This document shows positions 1 to 9,478 of a stretch of 64,000 nt of DNA, piece by piece. The stretch spans positions 1-64,000 of the forward strand of contig JAJEFK010000041.1 in assembly GCA_022820505.1 (NCBI GenBank), given 5' to 3'. Position numbers and translations under genes: made by a program. The stretch's first letter is position 1, and each line of letters begins with the position of its first letter. This stretch comes from Acidimicrobiia bacterium (lineage in GTDB: Bacteria > Actinomycetota > Acidimicrobiia > Acidimicrobiales > Poriferisodalaceae). The notes under the pieces were generated by a model. The model made no database searches. It saw only the letters and a program-made list of their open reading frames with translations, and was not told the origin of the DNA.

Positions 1-1253
1 GGCGTGACCTCGCCCACGATCCGGACGCCCAGGCCCGGCCCGGGGAACGGCTGGCGCTGCACGATCTCTGGCGGCAGGCCCAGCTCGGTGCCGACGGCCC
101 GCACCTCGTCCTTGAACAGGTTCCGCAGCGGCTCCACCAACTCGAAGGTCATGTCTTCGGGCAGCCCGCCCACGTTGTGGTGGCTCTTGATCTTGGCTGC
201 GGTGGGCGAGCCCGATTCGATCACGTCGGGGTACAGCGTGCCCTGCACCAGGAAGCGGGCGTCGGTGATGCCGCCGGCGGCGCGCTCGAAGATGCGCACG
301 AACTTCTCGCCGATGATCTTGCGCTTGTCCTCGGGGTCGGTCACGCCGGCCAATGCCTCGAAGAACTCCTCGGCGGCCCGCTCGTGGATCAGCTCGATGC
401 CCTGCGTGCGCCGGAACGTGTCGGTGACCTGATCGCCCTCGCCGGCACGCATGAGCCCCGTGTCCACGAAGACGCAGGTGAGCTGGCTGCCGATCGCTCG
501 CTGTGTCAGCGCGGCGGCCACGGCGCTGTCCACCCCGCCCGACAGCCCGCAGATGGCCCGTGCGCTGCCCACCTGGGCCCGGATGGCCTCGATGCTCTCG
601 GTGATGACGTTGGCCATCGTCCACTCGGAGTTGATCCCGCAGATGCCGTGGAGGAATCGCTCGAGCTGGGCCTGGCCGCTCGGCGTGTGCGCGACTTCGG
701 GGTGGTGCTGCACCCCGTAGAAGCGGCGCTGCGGGTCTTCGATGACAGCAGCAGGACTGTCGGCGGTGGACGCTGTGACCGTGAAGCCGTCGGGCGGCTC
801 GACCACGGCGTCGAAGTGCGACATCCACACAGGCTCGGTGGTGCCGGCGCCGGCGCCGGAATCCCCGAGCAGTTCGGAGGGCACCGCGGCGTGCGTCATG
901 GTGGTGCGCCCGTACTCGCCGCGGCCGCTGCGGTCCACCTGCCCGCCCAGGTCGCGCGCCAGCAGCTGCGACCCGTAGCAGATGCCCAAGATCGGCACGC
1001 CCAGCTCGTACACGCCGGGATCGATGCCCGGGGCGCCCTCCACGTGTACCGATGCCGGCCCACCGCTGAAGATGATCGCCGCGGGCGAGCGCTCGGCGAG
1101 CTCGGCGGCAGTGGCCGTGTGGGAAACGATCTCGGAATAGACCTGCGCCTCGCGCACCCGCCGGGCGATCAACTGCGCATACTGCGCGCCGAAGTCCACC
1201 ACCAAGACCGTTGGGTGGGCGGCCGCGGCGGCCGCCGGAAAGTGAGTGGACAT
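1..1253 (-). CDS. guaA: GMP synthase (glutamine-hydrolysing), 3' end cut by window edge
   Basis: Converts XMP to GMP with glutamine and ATP in the last step of cytosolic guanine nucleotide synthesis. The reading frame is open from the ATG at 1253 to base 1 (about 417 residues of a usual 510-530), so the C-terminal dimerisation domain lies outside. The class I glutamine amidotransferase domain comes first, with the nucleophile motif GICYGSQLL (Cys about residue 92) and the HHPEV motif. The ATP-pyrophosphatase P-loop SGGVDS is near residue 238, and [14 protein letters not shown] sits at the window edge. It lies 153 bases downstream of groEL in the same direction, separated from it by a strong hairpin. 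Confidence 0.96.
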   Translation of the reverse strand, partial: MSTHFPAAAAAAHPTVLVVDFGAQYAQLIARRVREAQVYSEIVSHTATAAELAERSPAAIIFSGGPASVHVEGAPGIDPGVYELGVPILGICYGSQLLARDLGGQVDRSGRGEYGRTTMTHAAVPSELLGDSGAGAGTTEPVWMSHFDAVVEPPDGFTVTASTADSPAAVIEDPQRRFYGVQHHPEVAHTPSGQAQLERFLHGICGINSEWTMANVITESIEAIRAQVGSARAICGLSGGVDSAVAAALTQRAIGSQLTCVFVDTGLMRAGEGDQVTDTFRRTQGIELIHERAAEEFFEALAGVTDPEDKRKIIGEKFVRIFERAAGGITDARFLVQGTLYPDVIESGSPTAAKIKSHHNVGGLPEDMTFELVEPLRNLFKDEVRAVGTELGLPPEIVQRQPFPGPGLGVRIVGEVT

Positions 1254-1351
1254 GGGCCGCAGCTGCGCCGAGTTGGGGAAAGGTATGAGGGTACCGCTGG
1301 GTCCTAGCGGCATTGCGGGTTTCGGCAGCCGGGTACCGCCCGGCAACGACA

Positions 1352-1377
1352 CAGGGCCGGCGCGAACGCCGGCCCTG
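1352..1377 (-). terminator. Hairpin terminator downstream of groEL
   Basis: A perfect 11-bp inverted repeat (1352-1362 with 1367-1377) closes a 4-base loop, which reads TTCG on the minus strand. It sits between the groEL stop at 1407 and the guaA start at 1253. The sequence after the stem on the minus strand (TGTCGTTG) is only weakly T-rich, so termination efficiency is uncertain, but stem length and position favour an intrinsic terminator or attenuator separating groESL from guaA. Confidence 0.6.
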
Positions 1378-1406
1378 CGCTTGTTTGGGAGGAGGTGGAG
1401 CGGGAG

Positions 1407-3381
<1,975 letters not shown>

Positions 3382-3447
3382 GGTCGGCAGTGCCTCCTGT
3401 GGCGCTGTGCCCTGTCTGGGGCGTGTCATGGAACTGCCCGGCGGCAC

Positions 3448-3474
3448 TTAGCACTCTCACCGGGCGAGTGCTAA
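3448..3474 (-). promoter_or_regulatory. CIRCE operator (HrcA site) upstream of groES
   Basis: A perfect match to the CIRCE element: TTAGCACTC (3448-3456), a 9-base spacer, then GAGTGCTAA (3466-3474). CIRCE is the known binding site of the heat-shock repressor HrcA. It lies 67 bases upstream of the groES start, where it would control the groES-groEL transcript. hrcA itself is not in this window. Confidence 0.97.
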
Positions 3475-3559
3475 CGATACGAGCACACGTGAGCGGCCAC
3501 AACCTCGCCGCGCCCCGATCCGGGCTCGTTTTCTGGGTTTCCAACGAGCCAGCCGCGGC

Positions 3560-4567
3560 TCAGTTGAGGAAGTCGATGCGCAGGTTGGGATCGGCGCCGC
3601 CGTCGAGGGCGGACGGGCCGTCGCTGGCCAGGCGGTACCAGGCCGTGGCGGCGATCATTGCGGCGTTGTCAGTGCACATGGCTCGGCTCGGCAGGTAGGC
3701 GTTGATGCCGTCTTCCATGCAGATGTCGAGCGTCCGTTCCCGCAGCGCGCTGTTGGCGGCCACGCCGCCGGCCAGGCAGATGCCCGCTGCGGAAATCTCG
3801 CGGGCAGCCTTGCGGGCTTTGTGGGTGAGTACGTCGGTCACGCAGGCCTGGAACGACGCCGCGACGTCGGCAGTGGCGACCTCGGGGTGGGCTCGAACCC
3901 AGTTGATGACCGCCGTCTTGATGCCCGAGAACGAGAAGTCGTAGCCGTCGTCGAGCATGGCTCTCGTGAGCGGGACGGAAGTGGGGTCGCCCTCGGACGC
4001 CAGCCGGTCGATGACGGGCCCGCCCGGGTAGCCGAGCCCCAGGTAGCGGGCCACCTTGTCGAAGGCTTCCCCGGCGGCATCGTCACGGGTGGCGCCCAGC
4101 AGGCGGTAGCGGCCGTGGCCCTCGAACGAGATCAGCATCGTGTGCCCGCCCGAGACCAGCAGAGTGACCAGCGGGAACTGCACCTCGGCGTCGTGCTCGT
4201 CGAGCAGCGCCGCGTACAGATGGGCTTCGTGGTGGTTGATGCCGATGTAGGGAACGTCCCACACCAACGCCAGCGCCTTGGCAGCGGCCACCCCCACCAG
4301 CAGGCTGCCCACCAGTCCGGGACCGCAGGTCGCCGCCACGACGTCGATGTCGCTGTCGGCGGCGCCGGCCTCCACCAGCGCCTCGGCCACGACGGGCGTG
4401 ATGAGGGCTTCGTGAGCGCGGCCCGCGATCTCGGGAACCACACCGCCGTAACGGGCATGGAGATCCACCTGGCTGCTGACGATGCTGGAGCGCACGTCGC
4501 GGCCGTCGTCCACGACCGCTGCGGCCGTCTCGTCGCAGGAAGTCTCGATGCCGAGGATGGTCGTCAT
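3560..4567 (-). CDS. tsaD: tRNA N6-adenosine threonylcarbamoyltransferase TsaD
   Basis: Transfers the threonylcarbamoyl group to A37 of ANN-decoding tRNAs (t6A modification), working with TsaB and TsaE, both encoded just upstream. The start is the ATG at 4567 (MTTILGIETSCDET), giving 335 residues. A longer frame to 5020 only runs through rimI. Visible features are the ASKHA phosphate-1 motif GIETSCDE, the metal-binding motif NHHEAH, LVSGGHT and the late AGGVAANSALRER. The start overlaps the rimI stop by 4 bases (ATGA), which indicates translational coupling. Confidence 0.97.
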   Translation of the reverse strand: MTTILGIETSCDETAAAVVDDGRDVRSSIVSSQVDLHARYGGVVPEIAGRAHEALITPVVAEALVEAGAADSDIDVVAATCGPGLVGSLLVGVAAAKALALVWDVPYIGINHHEAHLYAALLDEHDAEVQFPLVTLLVSGGHTMLISFEGHGRYRLLGATRDDAAGEAFDKVARYLGLGYPGGPVIDRLASEGDPTSVPLTRAMLDDGYDFSFSGIKTAVINWVRAHPEVATADVAASFQACVTDVLTHKARKAAREISAAGICLAGGVAANSALRERTLDICMEDGINAYLPSRAMCTDNAAMIAATAWYRLASDGPSALDGGADPNLRIDFLN

Positions 4568-5163
4568 TGCACCCCCATGCTGGCCGCAATGCCATCCAAC
4601 CGTGTGCCGTGCTCGTCGCTGCCGATGTCGTGGCACCACATCACCAACGCATCCTCTCGCTTTCCGCCAGGGCCGCCCCGGTAGTAGTTCTCGCGGCTGC
4701 CGACGGGCGCGTAGCCGAACCAGCGGTAGAGCCGCTGGGCCGCAGCGTTGGAGGAACGCACCTCCAGCGTCAGCGCTTCCAGCCCATCGATGCGTCGGGC
4801 CTCGCGGTGCAGTTCCAGCATCAGCCGAGCGCCTACGCGCTGACCCTGGCAGTGAGGATGCACCGCCACGGAGGTGATGTGCCCTTCGCCGGCCACGATC
4901 ATGAAGCCGCCGTAGCCGATGACGCCGGCCGGTCGGCCGTCGGGTCGCGGCGTGCAGGCCACCCGGTACACCCGCTCGCCGCCCCGCTGCAATTCGTCCA
5001 GGTACAGGGCCATCGACCAAGGTCTCGGGTACACCAGCTTGTCGATACGACGGATCTCGCGCAGATGCTTGCGCCGCATCGGCACGATGATCGGTGCCGG
5101 GCCGGGCTCAGCCGGGGCACGCGGCCGGCCTGCAGGGCCCGCCGCTGTATGCGCTGCACTCAC
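4564..5163 (-). CDS. rimI: Ribosomal-protein-alanine N-acetyltransferase RimI
   Basis: GNAT-family N-acetyltransferase; RimI acetylates the N-terminal alanine of S18 in model bacteria. The 199-residue product has a Pro/Ala-rich leader of about 28 residues, then PMRRKHLREIRRID, the acetyl-CoA loop VHPHCQGQRVGARLM (Q/RxxGxG/A type) and the typical late LRSSNAAAQRLYRWFGY-like segment. The true start could be one of the later Met/Val codons, near residue 29. It sits between tsaB and tsaD, the common actinobacterial order, and overlaps both by 4 bases. Confidence 0.92.
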   Translation of the reverse strand: MSAAHTAAGPAGRPRAPAEPGPAPIIVPMRRKHLREIRRIDKLVYPRPWSMALYLDELQRGGERVYRVACTPRPDGRPAGVIGYGGFMIVAGEGHITSVAVHPHCQGQRVGARLMLELHREARRIDGLEALTLEVRSSNAAAQRLYRWFGYAPVGSRENYYRGGPGGKREDALVMWCHDIGSDEHGTRLDGIAASMGVQ

Positions 5164-5858
5164 GATCGCTCCCGCTGCTGCCAGTTGATGCGGGCGTCGG
5201 GGGCGCGCAGGTACATCGGCGAGATCTCGGACGGGCTGACGAACTCTTCGCGCAGCGCTCGCGCGTGCGCCAGCTCCACCAGGGCACCGGCGTTGGGATG
5301 GCGCAGTCCCTCGCGGCCGATCTCCGCGCCGCGCACACCGCCCAGCACCTCCGCGTAGCGCTCGGCACCATCGCCCACGATCAGCGTTTCCGCACCCGTT
5401 GCCATCAGCTGCGCGGCCACGTCGGCGGGCTGGTCGACGGCTGGCGGGCTCATGAGCTGGATGCCGCCGGGTGCCCGCCGGTAGGTGGCGTAGAAGATCT
5501 CGCCCCGGCGAGCGTCGACGGTGGAGACGATGAGCCGATCGCTGAAGCGTGCCGGGAACGCCGTGAGGTCGAGGCTGGAGACGCCGATCATCGGGACGCG
5601 GCAGGCATGCGCAATGGACTTCGCGGTCGCCAAGCCCACCCGCAAGCCGGTGAACAGGCCCGGGCCGACATCGACGGCCACCAGGCCGATCTGCGACAGC
5701 TTCATCTGCGCCTGCTCGCAGAGGAACCGGATGGCCGGCGCGAGCGTCTCGGCGTGGCGCCGGTCGCGGGTGGTGTGGAACGAGGCGATGATGCCTTCGT
5801 GCCCGCCGATGGCCACGCCGACCTGCGGTGTCGCCGTCTCGATGCCGAGTACTAGCAC
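5160..5858 (-). CDS. tsaB: t6A biosynthesis protein TsaB
   Basis: Non-catalytic partner of TsaD in t6A synthesis. It is a 232-residue ASKHA-fold protein beginning with a GTG at 5858 (M/VLVLGIETATPQVGVAI), with the TsaB signature VGPGLFTGLRVGLATAKSIAH near residue 70. The start region lies inside a perfect 32-bp tandem duplication (5849-5912), whose proximal unit supplies GGAGG seven bases before the GTG. The stop overlaps the rimI start by 4 bases. Confidence 0.96.
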   Translation of the reverse strand: MLVLGIETATPQVGVAIGGHEGIIASFHTTRDRRHAETLAPAIRFLCEQAQMKLSQIGLVAVDVGPGLFTGLRVGLATAKSIAHACRVPMIGVSSLDLTAFPARFSDRLIVSTVDARRGEIFYATYRRAPGGIQLMSPPAVDQPADVAAQLMATGAETLIVGDGAERYAEVLGGVRGAEIGREGLRHPNAGALVELAHARALREEFVSPSEISPMYLRAPDARINWQQRERS

Positions 5859-5912
5859 TGCGCTGCCTCCGCGCAGCGGTGTACTAGCACTGCGCTGCCT
5901 CCGCGCAGCGGT
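5849..5912. repeat. Perfect 32-bp tandem duplication over the tsaB start
   Basis: Two identical 32-base units (5849-5880 and 5881-5912) follow one another without a spacer. Each holds, on the minus strand, a GGAGG ribosome-binding site followed by GTG CTA GTA C, so the tsaB initiation region is duplicated. Only the GTG at 5858 is in frame; the distal copy (GTG at 5890) is shifted by 32 bases. Each unit also contains the inverted repeat CGCTGC/GCAGCG with a 6-base loop. The array fills nearly the whole gap between tsaE and tsaB. Confidence 0.97.
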
Positions 5913-5915
5913 GAA

Positions 5916-6419
5916 CTAACACGGCGGCACCGGGAAGCTGTCGGCGAAGTGCCACGCCGCCGCAAGCGAGTCGGCGCGAGCGTGCCAACTCGGACCGACG
6001 AGGTCGGCCTCGAAGATGCGGATGTCGGGCGATTCGCCGGGGTCGGCAAGCGTGATGCGTACTTGCAGGAAGTCGCGTGGCAGCTCGCCGATGACCACTT
6101 CGCCCCACTCCACGCACACCACCGCATCGTCGTCGAGCAGTTCGGGCAGATCCAGGTCGAGCACCTCGCCGAGGTTCTCCAACCGGTACACGTCGAGGTG
6201 GTGCAATCGCAGACGGCCCTGGTAGCTCTGCGCGAGCGTGAAGGTGGGGCTGGTCACCGGCTCAACGACCCCGAGAGCCGCCGCCAGCCCCTGCGTGAAC
6301 ACCGTCTTGCCAGCGCCCAGGTCGCCCGACAGCAGCAGCACATCGCCAGGGCGCAAGAGCGGGGCGAGCGCCGCCGCGACAGCTCGCGTCCCGTCGGCGC
6401 TCGTGGTGCGGAACCGCAT
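5916..6419 (-). CDS. tsaE: t6A biosynthesis ATPase TsaE
   Basis: P-loop ATPase that drives the TsaB-TsaD complex in t6A synthesis. The 167 residues carry the Walker A motif [13 protein letters not shown] (about residues 32-44), SPTFTL, the HLDVYRL segment and VCVEWGE, all typical of the family. It lies 12 bases downstream of alr and 57 bases upstream of the tsaB start, with the duplicated tsaB initiation region in between. Confidence 0.96.
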   Translation of the reverse strand: MRFRTTSADGTRAVAAALAPLLRPGDVLLLSGDLGAGKTVFTQGLAAALGVVEPVTSPTFTLAQSYQGRLRLHHLDVYRLENLGEVLDLDLPELLDDDAVVCVEWGEVVIGELPRDFLQVRITLADPGESPDIRIFEADLVGPSWHARADSLAAAWHFADSFPVPPC

Positions 6420-6431
6420 AACGGAGCTTGT

Positions 6432-7643
6432 CTAGCGTGCCGAGCCGCAGCCCAGCGCCTCTGCCCGGCGGTAGACGCGAGGGACGCGCAGCGAGATGCC
6501 GGTGAGCACTTCGTAGGGGCTGCGACCGGACCAATCGGCCAGATCGGTGATGGTGACACTCTCGTCGCCCTGCCGGCCGACGAGAGTGACCCGGTCGCCG
6601 TTGTAGGCGCTGCCATCGCCGATATTGACCATCGTCTGATCCATGCAGACATGGCCCACCACGGGGTGCGGCGCACCGTCGATGAGCACGTTCGCCGGGC
6701 CCTGCGCTGGCCCCTGCTGCGGGCCCGTGCCCAAGGAGCGGGCGTAGCCGTCGGCATACCCCACGGGCAGGGTGATCACCCGGGTCTGGCGGTCGGCGGT
6801 CCACGTGCTGCCGTAACCGACCGATGCACCGCGGGGCACCACCTTGAAATAGACGACTTCGCTGTGCCAGCTCAGCACCGGTTCGGTCGCCAGGGCGGCT
6901 GCGATCTCGGGTTTGGGAGCCACGCCGTACAGCACGATGCCCGGGCGCACACGGTCGAGGTGGGCCTCGGGCAGGCGGGCAATTGCCGCGGATGCCGCCA
7001 TGTGCCGGACGGGCGTGGGCAGCGAATGGCGTTCGTAGAAGCCCAGTGCCTCGCTGAACCGGTCGAGCTGCCTGCGCGCATCGGACAGATCACCGCTGTC
7101 AGCGTTGGCGAAGTGGCTGAACACGCCCTCGACGCGGACCGAGCGGCAGCGGAGCGATTCGGCGAACAGCCCCTCGGCGTTGTAGTGGTGAACGCCGATG
7201 CGCTCCATGCCCGTGTCGATCTTGAGATGCGCCCGTGCGGTGGTGCCTGCAGCTACGGCCGCTTCGTCGATCTGGCGGAGCTTGTCGATCGACGGCGCCG
7301 TGAGGATCAGGTCGTGGGCAAGGAAGAGGGGAATCTGGCGCTCGACCGCGCCGCCGAGGACATGGATGTCGATGGTCACCCCAGCGCTGCGCAGTGCCAG
7401 CGCTTCCTCGACATAGGCGACGCTCACGCACGACACCCCGGCAGCCTGCAGCGCCAGCCCGATCTGCGCGATGCCGTGGCCGTAAGCGTTGGCCTTGACC
7501 ACCGGCACCACTTCGGCCCCGCCGACGTGTCGGCGGATCGCTGCCAGGTTGCGGTCGAGCGCGTCGAGATCAATGTCGCACCAGGTGGGACGCATCTGCG
7601 ATGCGTCGGTCTCAGACAGCCGCATCTCTGATGCGTCGGTCAT
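6432..7643 (-). CDS. alr: Alanine racemase
   Basis: PLP enzyme that makes D-alanine for peptidoglycan. The 403 residues include the PLP-lysine motif [10 protein letters not shown] (Lys about residue 50) and the SVGYGSTW segment with the second catalytic base (Tyr). The ATG at 7643 overlaps the nnr stop by 4 bases, which favours this start. The N-terminus is duplicated: [10 protein letters not shown] is followed by [10 protein letters not shown], from a 30-bp tandem repeat (7591-7650 region). An alternative start is the Met just before RPTW, which would remove the duplicated segment. Confidence 0.96.
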   Translation of the reverse strand: MTDASEMRLSETDASQMRPTWCDIDLDALDRNLAAIRRHVGGAEVVPVVKANAYGHGIAQIGLALQAAGVSCVSVAYVEEALALRSAGVTIDIHVLGGAVERQIPLFLAHDLILTAPSIDKLRQIDEAAVAAGTTARAHLKIDTGMERIGVHHYNAEGLFAESLRCRSVRVEGVFSHFANADSGDLSDARRQLDRFSEALGFYERHSLPTPVRHMAASAAIARLPEAHLDRVRPGIVLYGVAPKPEIAAALATEPVLSWHSEVVYFKVVPRGASVGYGSTWTADRQTRVITLPVGYADGYARSLGTGPQQGPAQGPANVLIDGAPHPVVGHVCMDQTMVNIGDGSAYNGDRVTLVGRQGDESVTITDLADWSGRSPYEVLTGISLRVPRVYRRAEALGCGSAR

Positions 7644-9082
7644 GTACCGCTCGTTTCGGCAGCGGAGGCAGCGAGGTCAGCTCGCACCGCCCCCAGCAGC
7701 TCGACTTGGTGCATCGCAGTCAGCGGCGTGAGGGCCGATGCGGGGTCGTGACCGCCGAAAGTGGCGGAGCGGCCATGCCAGTGCGCAGCGGCGGCGGTCT
7801 GTGACAGCACAGCTTCAGGCTCGGTCGCGCCGGCGGACATGACCGCGGCGATGACACCCGAGAGCACGTCGCCCGATCCAGCGGTCGCCAAGCGAGCCGT
7901 CCCCGAAGCGACCGCCAGCACGGCGCTTGGGGCAGCTCGAGCGGCCACGAGCGTCGTCGGTCCCTTCAGCAGGACAAGGGCATTGAATTCATCCGCTGCA
8001 CGTCGCACGGCCTCGAACCGATCAGCCGCTGGCGGGCCGCCCATGAGCTTGGCGAACTCCCCGTCGTGAGGCGTGAGGACGGTCGGCGCCGTCCGCTCAT
8101 GCAGGCACTCGGGATGGTCCGCGAGTGCCGCAAGGCCATCGGCGTCGACAACCAGCGGCACCGGACAGTCGGCAATGAAGCGGGCTGCCTGGGCCAAGGC
8201 GGTGGGGTCGGTGCCGATCCCCGGCCCGATGACTGCCGCGTCGAAGCGTTTGATGTCCTCGAGCGCGGGCCCGGCCCATTCGCCGGGCGGGAGGTCGCGC
8301 GCCACCGCCTCGGCCGGTCGAGCGACGTCGGCCGCTCGCACGCCTGGTGAACTCGCCACCACCATGCCGGCGCCCGCTTGCTGGGCGGCCGCGCACACAA
8401 GGTGTCCAGCGCCGCGCATCTGGGGCGAGCCGGCAATGACCCTCACGGCCCGGCGCCACTTGTGAGCCGCTGGCTCAGCGGCTGGCAATGCGGCGTCAGC
8501 GTCGGCATCGGTCACGAGCCACGACATCGCCCCGCTGGCGTCGAGCCCGATCGGGGCGAACTCCACCTCGCCGGCGGCAGCCGCTCCGGGGTGCAGCAGC
8601 AGGCCCGGCTTCAACGCCCCGAAGGTCACGGTCGCGGCGGCGGGCCAGCAGCCGTGGTCCTCGCCGGTCAGCGCGTCGATGCCGGAGGGAATGTCCACCG
8701 CCAGCACGGGTGCTGCCGGTGCTCGGTCCGCACCCCACGACCCGTGCAGCCCGGTCCCGTATGCCGCGTCGATGACGAGGTCCCACGTCGCTGATGTGGG
8801 CGCCCCGGAGTTGGCCGTGCCAACGAGCTCCAGCGCCTCGGGCGGCGTCACGACTCGGCAGCGCACGCCCCATCGCTCCAGCGCCGCCGCTGCGACCCGC
8901 CCGTCTGCGCCGTTGTTGCCCTTGCCGGCGGCCACGAGCACCCGCCGACCGTAGGTGCCGCCCATCATCCGTCGGGCTGCGATGGCGACAGCCGCCCCGG
9001 CACGGGCCACCAGCACGTCGGTGCCTTCGGGCGCGGCCGCGTCGATTGCCGCCATCTCAGCCGGTGTCACGATCGGGATCAC
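7640..9082 (-). CDS. nnr: Bifunctional NAD(P)H-hydrate epimerase/dehydratase
   Basis: Repairs hydrated NADH/NADPH. The 480-residue fusion has the YjeF_N epimerase domain first (AAGKGNNGADGRVAA near residue 53, later AVDIPSGID) and then the ADP/ATP-dependent dehydratase, a ribokinase-like fold (VIGPGIGTD, LTPHDGEFAKLMG, and the anion-hole/catalytic motif GSGDVLSG near residue 420). The start is a GTG at 9082. It lies between acpS and alr, as in many actinobacteria, and overlaps alr by 4 bases. Confidence 0.95.
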   Translation of the reverse strand: MIPIVTPAEMAAIDAAAPEGTDVLVARAGAAVAIAARRMMGGTYGRRVLVAAGKGNNGADGRVAAAALERWGVRCRVVTPPEALELVGTANSGAPTSATWDLVIDAAYGTGLHGSWGADRAPAAPVLAVDIPSGIDALTGEDHGCWPAAATVTFGALKPGLLLHPGAAAAGEVEFAPIGLDASGAMSWLVTDADADAALPAAEPAAHKWRRAVRVIAGSPQMRGAGHLVCAAAQQAGAGMVVASSPGVRAADVARPAEAVARDLPPGEWAGPALEDIKRFDAAVIGPGIGTDPTALAQAARFIADCPVPLVVDADGLAALADHPECLHERTAPTVLTPHDGEFAKLMGGPPAADRFEAVRRAADEFNALVLLKGPTTLVAARAAPSAVLAVASGTARLATAGSGDVLSGVIAAVMSAGATEPEAVLSQTAAAAHWHGRSATFGGHDPASALTPLTAMHQVELLGAVRADLAASAAETSGT

Positions 9083-9097
9083 CGTTTCGCCCCAGGC

Positions 9098-9466
9098 CTA
9101 TTGCGCCAGCACCATGGCGGCCGCCACCGAGTCGGTGTGGGTGAGCGTCACCTGCCATTCAGACAGGCCGGCGGCCGCCGCCCGTTCGGCCGCGAGGCCT
9201 CGAAGCACCAGTTCGGGTTTGCCGCCGGGGTGGCGTGCCACTTCGATGTCGCGGAACCTGCATGCGCCCAAGCCGATGCCCAGCACCTTCATCACCGCCT
9301 CCTTCGCCGCGAATCTGGCGGCGAGGCGGGTGTCGGGATCGACTGTCCCCATGGCGTAGGCGAGCTCGGCGGGGGTGAACAGGCGGGTGCGCATGCCGCT
9401 GCGTCGCTCGAGCACTGCGGCGAATCGCTGGACGTCCACCATGTCGAGCCCGATCGAGGTGCTCAC
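9098..9466 (-). CDS. acpS: Holo-[acyl-carrier-protein] synthase
   Basis: Transfers 4'-phosphopantetheine from CoA to acyl carrier protein. The 122-residue length is normal for AcpS. Signature motifs are GLDMVDVQRF at the N-terminus (Mg-binding Asp) and ARFAAKEAVMKVLG, with VTLTHTDSVAAAMVLA at the C-terminus. The start is a GTG at 9466, 12 bases after the glmS stop. Confidence 0.96.
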   Translation of the reverse strand: MSTSIGLDMVDVQRFAAVLERRSGMRTRLFTPAELAYAMGTVDPDTRLAARFAAKEAVMKVLGIGLGACRFRDIEVARHPGGKPELVLRGLAAERAAAAGLSEWQVTLTHTDSVAAAMVLAQ

Positions 9467-9478
9467 GTGCCGACGGTC

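Noticed and set aside
1..1253. guaA as a pseudogene because it lacks a stop
   Set aside because: The frame simply runs out of the window; no internal stop or frameshift is present.
177..1307. Plus-strand open frame opposite guaA
   Set aside because: guaA reads cleanly on the minus strand to the window edge with all motifs; the plus frame is its shadow.
5849..5912. Possible attachment site or insertion-sequence footprint
   Set aside because: Two perfect adjacent units with nothing between them and no transposase or integrase nearby; tandem duplication explains it.
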